DNA from: Cryptomeria japonica
Taxonomy: Eukaryota; Streptophyta; Pinopsida; Cupressales; Cupressaceae
DNA: 64,000 nucleotides
NCBI RefSeq assembly: GCF_030272615.1
Contig: NC_081412.1
Span: 697,978,656 to 698,042,655 of the forward strand
Direction of reading: 5' to 3'
The notes beneath the pieces were generated by a model that was not told the origin of the DNA, searched no databases, and worked only from the letters and a program-made list of their open reading frames with translations. Positions 59,001 to 64,000 of the stretch are shown here, in pieces. The stretch's first letter is position 1. Each line of letters opens with the position of its first letter. The position numbers and the translations under genes were made by a program.

Positions 59001-59439
59001 GTGCGTGAGCATGATCATAGATGGGATATCTAGTGATCAAGTGAATGACTTCCTTCATGATCTTGAATGGTTGCTCTTCTAGCCACATGAAATCATCATG
59101 TACTGTGCTTAATAGAAACTTAACCCATTGAGGTTTGAACACATGAGGATAGACTAGGGCTTCAGTTAATCCCTTGATTCTAATATGTTCAAATTTACTA
59201 TCCAGTTTGCCATCAGTGCACAGTTCATCATATGTGTCACTAATCTCTACATGACTGAGTTCCTCAACATGGCACTTGGTAAAGAATCTGACATCTTCTA
59301 CCAATAAGACTCAATCTGGGATGAGTGAAAATGCAGTTTTATCATCCAATTCTGAGGTGACTTTAGGAGTTAGGGAATACTTTAGAGATGGCTTCTCCAC
59401 ATTTTGGACAACTACAGGGTCTTAGATCTTGGGCACCAT
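56042..59439 (-). pseudogene. N3 ORF2: ~1,130-codon protein of unknown function (decayed)
   Basis: ATG at 59439 (MVPKI*DPVVVQNVEKPS), stop at 56042. The N-terminal ~430 residues match N1/N2 in order: VRFFTKCHVEELSHVEI, FMWLEEQPFKIMKEVIHLI, NNVTDAELKFAIRVIGY, MKVDLCEVLLKNLFENL, LKFGSLLVCMFFYF, EKYKDNICFEIDTDYWYV and QPMGYEIDYD (58390). A basic middle (VLKRKKQDITKALPTPP, 58090) follows, then a Thr/Pro-rich stretch (57000-57200) and a coiled-coil C-terminus (QLELRNEEHKIRMDIM). Stops near 59425, 59312, 58140 and several between 57750 and 56350 break it. The identity to N1/N2 is low but the motif order holds, so this is an old conserved protein. No catalytic motif recognised. Confidence 0.82.
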
Positions 59440-59939
59440 GGTAGATCTCGAGTAAAAATTTGACAGGTTATCCTTAGGGTTTACAAGTAGCTTACTCTTC
59501 ACACTCGGTAGACACTAGCAATTTGACTAGATCAGAAACCAGCTAAATAGTGTGAATAGATTGATGTAAATACCTTGAAAATTCGCTCTGAATGAAGTTT
59601 GGTCGCTTTGATTCGCTCTACTCTACTTCTCAAAAACTTGGGTGAATGAAAATGACCACGAAAAAACTTTTAAGTACTCAAAAATACCTTATCAAGCTCC
59701 ATGCAAGTTAGGTCATGATATTATATGCACTTGGTTCACCTTTTACCGATTTACTTCATTTTCTGTTTTCACTGAGTATCCAGCTTTGCTTTGTTAGCCG
59801 ACTTGACAGGTTTCCTGTATAGTATGTAAACTGACTAATTGCATCTTAACTATGCAGATTTTGAATTTTGTTCATAATAAAATAGGAACTGTTATGATTT
59901 AACTTTTAAAGAATGCAGTCCCTTCATACCTTTTCTTGG
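59440..59939 (-). promoter_or_regulatory. N3 inter-ORF spacer
   Basis: Non-coding. On the minus strand TACTTAAAAG (59667-59676) is followed within 12 bases by GTCATTTTCATTCACC. N1/N2 have TATAAAAT then CCATTTTCATTTCAC at the same place. This suggests a kept control region upstream of ORF2. Not proven. Confidence 0.4.
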
Positions 59940-61292
59940 TTAATTTGAAATAGGTGCACCTAACTTGGTAGGTAAGGTTCTTTCTTCATCAGACATAGTT
60001 TCTTTCTTTTTCCAAGTCATCTTGAATTTTTCTTTTATCTCCTGAGTGTCTCTTCTCGGTTGATCTCTACAATCTCTAGCTAAATGTCCAGCTTTGTGAC
60101 AATGAAAACATGCCATACTGGGATTTCTCCATGATCTCCGATTGTTCATTCCAATCCTTATAAAACAGTTGGCACTTATATGTCCATATCTTCCACAAAA
60201 TTCACACCATATCCTTGTATTGTAATCCCATGGTACTGCTGCATATTGTTGGTAAGAATCTATGTGAGTTCGGTAACCTCCAGTGTTTGCTCGGTGTGGA
60301 TACTTCATGTAGTTCTTTTGCTTGAACCAGCATCTCTCAGTACTATGTCCATATCTATTGCAGTTTTTACAAAACCCTTTGAATTTTGCCTTCTGATGGT
60401 TGTTAACAGACTTTGTCCTACATTGATTAGGTATGTGACCATATTTTTTGCAATTATAACAATATCCATTGGACTTAGGGATATTCAGTTGCTTACCTTT
60501 TCTGATCTGGCATATGTTGGCAGTATGACCTTGATTTCCACAATAGTAGCAAATAGGCTTCTTCCTTTTGATGTTATTTCTTTTTCTAGCTTGTTTTGAT
60601 GATTCTCCTCTCTCGGTAGTATTAATTCCTTTCTCGGTAGAGTCTTTTCCTTTGTAACTGAGTCCTCCATCTTTGTAGAGTCTTCTTGTATTCAGTTGCT
60701 CATCCAACATCTTTGATGCTTCATAACTTTTCTCCAATGATTCTTTGGATTTCTTTTCTATTTCAAGTTCACCAGTCAACCTTGATACTTCAAGTTTCAG
60801 TGATTGATTTTCATCATTCTTCATAATTGCTTCATGATGAGCATAACCTAGTTGATCTATCATATTTTGTTGAATACCAGTTAACCTTATGATTTCATCA
60901 TCCTTATCAGATACTAGAGCTTCAAGTTGTTTTTTCTCTCTTTGTAGATCTCTTGCTTTATCCCTAGCTCTCCTTAATGAATCTAGATTTTCAGTCATTT
61001 ATGTACTGAAATGTTCATGTTCTCTTTTCATTGCTTTTAGTTGATCGGCCAATTCTTTGTTCTTTTCTTTCAACATTCCAATCATTTCTTTAGTTTCTTC
61101 AGATATACTATTCTCAGATGATGTCTTGATTTGTTCCACTAGCTCTTGAGAATCCTGCAAGTCATCAGATAATCTTCTCCTTACTTTCAGAGATTTTTGC
61201 ATTTGCCTCTACATGTCTGCAATCACTTGATTTGCATTATCCAGCTCTTCTTGAAGATGCACAATCCTCCAAGATTGTTTGTAGCCTTCCAT
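59940..61292 (-). pseudogene. N3 ORF1: coiled coil plus five CCHC zinc knuckles (two stops)
   Basis: ATG at 61292 (MEGYKQSWRIVHLQEEL), 50 bases inside the primer site; ~450 codons to 59940. Only two in-frame stops are seen, both TAG or TAA-type, at about 61209 and 60999, so this is the best-kept ORF of the set. Residues 1-220 are coiled coil (EEIKMIGMLKEKNKELADQ-like, EKKQLEALVSDKDDEI). Then a basic KRNNIKRKK leads to five complete knuckles: CYYCGNQGHTANIC (60550), CYNCKKYGHIPNQC (60450), CKNCNRYGHSTERC (60370), CEFCGRYGHISANC (60200) and CFHCHKAGHLARDC (60110). The tail KEKFKMTWKKKE matches the tail of N1/N2. A nucleic-acid-binding Gag-like role is inferred from the knuckles. Confidence 0.85.
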
Positions 61293-61340
61293 TGCTAAGA
61301 TCTTTCTCTTTAGGCGGTTAAACCCTTTTCCAAGATTCAA

Positions 61341-61352
61341 TCTCTGATACCA
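61341..61352 (-). other. N3 primer binding site
   Basis: Minus strand TGGTATCAGAGA two bases after the 5' LTR, initiator-Met type. Confidence 0.85.
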
Positions 61353-61354
61353 AT

Positions 61355-62524
61355 TGTTAGGCCCAATATAGAAAGCTAATATATTGAGAGGGGAGGGGTG
61401 AATCAGTACTCCAAAATTTTTCTTTTGTAATAACCTTACTATTATGCATAAACAGAATAGTGCAGTAACATAAAATGAAACTATAATCAACAGATAACAA
61501 TCATACATGATTCACTCCATAACACATATATTTTGGTCATGCAGAAACTCTTGGTTAGAGAGAAAAACTGTGGTGGGGATGGCACCCACAACTTTACTAC
61601 TGCAATAATAAAGAATGCTCAGTTAGAGCTACATTTAGCTATTTCTGATAGCTTACCCTGTTAGGAGTATTAAGATCAGTTAGATCTACCTTACTAAAGG
61701 ATTTTTACAACACTATATAAGTGTAGCACCTGATTAAAGGATTTACAATTTATAAACTTGGTTAGAGTCTTTTACCCTGTTAAAGGTTTCTCTTACAACT
61801 TCAAAACATTACAAATATCTGCAATTTTACATCTGAAATGTTAAAGCAGATTCTATGTGCTCTGAATAAGATTACCTAGCTTGTAGCATACCTCGATAGC
61901 CCATAATGAAACTCGGTAAACCCTTCTGTTTACTTTGTTCTTTGACTGTTCACTGATAACCTTCTTGGTGAGCTCTTTGTGTCTCTGTAATAGTCTTCCT
62001 TCATGCATACACACTGCTATCTCACTACATCTCTTATCACATCATATCATCTCATATATCTAACCCTAGAATCATGTTGTATATATAGATCTCTTACAGT
62101 GGTGATCCGATTCATTGCTTCGATCTTACAAAAAGATTCTTTGAATGAATAACTAAACAAAATATCTCATAGGTTAGATTGGCCTTGTAATCATACACAA
62201 TCTCATAATGCAAAAATGGTTAGATGTACCTGGATCTTGTAACACATTTTCATGTGCATGTCCAAGTTCAATGTATCTAGTAAAATGTTTCACTCGATGA
62301 ATATCAACTCGATGAGTTAACTTTACCACTCGGTAGCCATGAACCTTTACTCGGTAAACATCTCGGTGAATACTGTGTTCTGTGACTGCTTTCTTTAGTA
62401 ACCGACTAGAAAGTTCATACCGACTTCTCTGTGTGTACCGACTGCATGATTCGGTAATACTAACCGACTAGAATATAGTATGACTTTGGATATGAAACTA
62501 ATGGCAATTTGATAATTAGTAATA
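61355..62524 (-). repeat. N3 5' LTR
   Basis: On the minus strand it starts TATTACTAATTATC at 62524 and ends GGGCCTAACA at 61355. TATA box CTATATATAC (62079-62088, minus). The U5 has 'cacccctcccctctca' as in N2. Confidence 0.87.
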
Positions 62525-62538
62525 GTTAGTTGTGACTG

Positions 62539-63335
62539 TGTATGGTGAAAATGGATAACAATAATAACAATATTGAAAGGCTAAATGAATTCAACCACCA
62601 AACCCTAGCCTAACAATCAACAAAGATCCACCATAACATATGAAGATTACCTAAGACAATGCAAATCAAATGAAATCACAAAGATTATACCATCACATGC
62701 CCAATAGGGTTTTGATCTCCATTCTTCCTATCTCCATTGATCTTGCTTGATATATTTGCTCTCAGATTTTATATGCACAAGAGCTCAACAAAGAACGGAA
62801 TGTGGTTGCAAGTAGGATCGTAGTGTAGCCAAGTCTTCAAGATTAGGTCATTAGGATGATTGATTAGAATGCATAGAATGATTAGGGTTTGATAATGAAG
62901 GAGGCATCTTCTTAAATAGAAGACACAATATGAAATGGAGGAATAAGATTGAGAGGTGTAAAAGGAGGTCGGCTAAGATTAGAGGGTAGGTAAAAGAAAT
63001 ACCAAAATAATGAAAGAGGTAGGTAGTGTATGAATTAAGAGATGAATGACATGTGTCATGTGTAGAAAAAGCTAATAAATTGATTAAATAAATAAATATT
63101 TATTTAATTAATAGAAGAAGTAGGATAATTAAATAAATAAAATATTTATTTAATTTAGGAAAGGGATAATTTAAATAAATAAATGTATTTATTTAAATGA
63201 GAAATAAGGCTAGAAGAGGATAAATGAATTAATTAAATAAATAAAGATTTATTTAATTAATAGAAGAATTAGGCTTAGATAATTAAATAAATAAAATATT
63301 TATTTAATTAGACTGGACAATTTTAGGTGTCTACA
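62539..63335 (-). repeat. Z3 3' LTR
   Basis: The minus strand starts TGTAGACACCTAAAATTG (63335) and ends CATTTTCACCATACA (62539). Both ends resemble Z2 (TGTAGACACC.. ..CATTTTCCGACATACA). About 797 bases. Confidence 0.75.
63083..63312. repeat. Five AT palindromes in the Z3 LTR
   Basis: Units such as AATTAAATAAATAAA followed at once by its inverted copy TATTTATTTAATT recur near 63083, 63126, 63170, 63230 and 63280, about every 45-55 bases. Each could fold into a hairpin. They lie just inside the LTR start (U3). Confidence 0.75.
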
Positions 63336-64000
63336 TTTTGCCCCTCTTTGAGACAATGCGGCTTGTCGCGTTGTTTCAAAGAAGATAAGATGAACTGATA
63401 CAGAGTTGCCCCAAGATGGGAATAATATGCCCCCTCGAGAGATTGGATGAAAATGTTTGAAAAGATTGCAGACAATCTCTCAATAAGAAAGAAAGGCTAG
63501 AATGGATAGATCGGATAAAGTGACAGAGTCACGGGATGAAGAAGACTGACTCAGGAAATGAAGGTGAGGGCTAGGGTAGGCTATAAGATAGACCACAGGC
63601 AAAAGACATCCTCATTGTCATCTACACCTTCACAAGATCACAGTGCAGAGCAAGAAAAAGAGCAGCAGTAGTCAGCAGTGATGGCTTTCGTACACAGATT
63701 CGACCGCGTTCGATGATTTCAGAGGCCAGCAGAGGCAGGAGAGCCGATAAGTACCACCAAACCTCCTCATACTTTGACGCATTCAATTTTGTCATTAATG
63801 CATGCTAGTTAGCAATAAATGCACTTAGGAATAGGGCACAAAAAAGTGCAAAAACGTGCAACCATGTCTGCATCGGTGCCAGGCGCGTCTGTGTCCAACA
63901 GGCGTGTCTGTGTCGGTGCCAGGCACATCTGTGTCTGGAACCGCGTTTGTGCTTGATGCGGGCGCATCTACGTCCTGAAGGGGCGTTTGTGTGCCAAAGT
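63336..64000 (-). other. Z3 internal region: polypurine tract and GC-rich short repeats
   Basis: The minus-strand tract CAAAGAGGGGCAAAA (63336-63350) abuts the LTR. 63350-63850 has no ORF. 63865-64000 is GC-rich with many CpGs and imperfect repeats of a ~25-30-base unit built on 'ggcgcgtctgtgtc', reaching the window edge. Such short repeats before the 3' LTR are seen in some large Ty3/Gypsy (Tat/Ogre-like) elements, but here the lineage is a guess. Confidence 0.6.

Larger units (their letters stand above)
54477..62524 (-). mobile_element. N3: pol-less two-ORF LTR retrotransposon, family 2
   Basis: A complete 8.05-kb insertion in the Copia-C 3' LTR, with gttag at 54472-54476 and 62525-62529. 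LTRs of 1.20 and 1.17 kb, a Met primer site, a polypurine tract, ORF1 with coiled coil and five zinc knuckles, and ORF2 homologous to that of N1/N2. No protease, RT, integrase or RNase H motif on either strand. Its LTRs do not resemble those of N1/N2, so it is a separate family of the same design. Confidence 0.9.
2948..64000 (+). mobile_element. Copia-C: outer Ty1/Copia element, shell of the nest
   Basis: The 5' LTR starts TGTTGGAAAATAAG at 2948 and aligns with the 3' LTR start TGTTAGAAATATGAG at 54357; both continue '..cttggttgtc..atggattc.agt'. Removing the inserts gives one ordered element: LTR (2948-3018, 18625-19958, 21527-21598), primer site, gag/protease (21657-23649), integrase/RT/RNase H (51554-54123), polypurine tract, and 3' LTR (54357-54476 and on). 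It was later hit by X, Z2, Y, Tat-D, N3 and Z3. The end of its 3' LTR lies beyond 64000. Confidence 0.8.
62539..64000 (-). mobile_element. Z3: LTR element, 3' LTR and start of internal region
   Basis: An LTR (62539-63335) with a polypurine tract against its minus-strand start, so more of the element lies to the right, outside the window. It inserted nine bases after the N3 target copy in the Copia-C 3' LTR; left flank gactg (62534-62538). The lineage cannot be named because no coding is visible here. Confidence 0.75.

Noticed and set aside
59940-61292. N3 ORF1 as a host CCHC zinc-finger gene
   Set aside because: It sits between a primer site and ORF2 within paired LTRs and target duplications, and N1/N2 carry the same gene in the same place.
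63083-63312. CRISPR-like regularly spaced palindromes
   Set aside because: The units vary, the spacers are not unique sequences of fixed length, there are no cas genes, and the setting is a plant LTR.
1-64000. Endogenous pararetrovirus or other viral insert
   Set aside because: No movement-protein, coat-protein or pararetroviral RT arrangement is visible; all RT domains belong to Copia, Tat or chromovirus elements with LTRs.

Overview
This window looks like intergenic DNA from a seed plant with a very large, repeat-filled genome. It is AT-rich and has no host gene, rRNA or tRNA gene that I can recognise. It is almost entirely long terminal repeat (LTR) retrotransposons inserted into one another. 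The depth of nesting, the old decayed Copia/Tat/chromovirus mix and the long LTRs (0.75-2.7 kb) would suit a gymnosperm, but the sequence does not prove this. All coding regions found are transposon-derived and all are broken by stops or frameshifts.

Layout (names are mine). 1-172 is the edge of an LTR (Z1) inserted into Copia-A (minus strand, 173-2775, with its 5' LTR at 1524-2775). From 2948 to beyond the window end runs Copia-C (plus strand), the shell for everything else. Its 5' LTR (2948-3018, 18625-19958, 21527-21598) is split by a solo LTR X (3019-18619) and a solo LTR Z2 (19959-21526). X is itself split by Copia-B (3861-17801), and Copia-B is split by the non-autonomous element N1 (6974-13464). 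Copia-C gag/protease (21657-23649) carries a small solo LTR Y. It is cut from its integrase/RT/RNase H (51554-54123) by Tat-D, a Ty3/Gypsy Tat-lineage element (23650-51553). Tat-D holds a second non-autonomous element N2 (27943-34489) and a chromovirus Chromo-E (40064-47917). The Copia-C 3' LTR starts at 54357, is cut by a third non-autonomous element N3 (54477-62524), and then by Z3 (62539 to beyond 64000). Target-site duplications support most of these joins: gtaag for N1, gttag for N3, tgggt for X, gtcgg for Copia-B, aatat/aatac for Tat-D and tacct/cacct for N2.

The most notable content is the set N1, N2 and N3. These are LTR elements with a Copia-type initiator-Met primer site and polypurine tract, but with no protease, integrase, reverse transcriptase or RNase H. 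Instead each has two long ORFs. ORF1 is a coiled coil followed by four or five CCHC zinc knuckles. ORF2 is about 1,070-1,130 codons, with a conserved N-terminal domain of unknown function, a basic/proline-rich middle and long C-terminal coiled coils. N1 and N2 are one family; N3 is a distant relative with the same gene order. N1 and N2 keep a TATA-like motif in the spacer before ORF2. Copia-B and Copia-C share primer and polypurine signals with them and are plausible relatives of the machinery that moved them.

Other points of interest are a decayed antisense plant-mobile-domain-like gene with an acidic tail in the 3' part of Tat-D, a ~1.05-kb tandem duplication found only in the Tat-D 5' LTR, and stop codons in N2 that look like methylation-driven decay at CAG/CTG sites. 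There is also an array of AT-rich palindromes next to GC/CpG-rich short repeats at the right edge (Z3).
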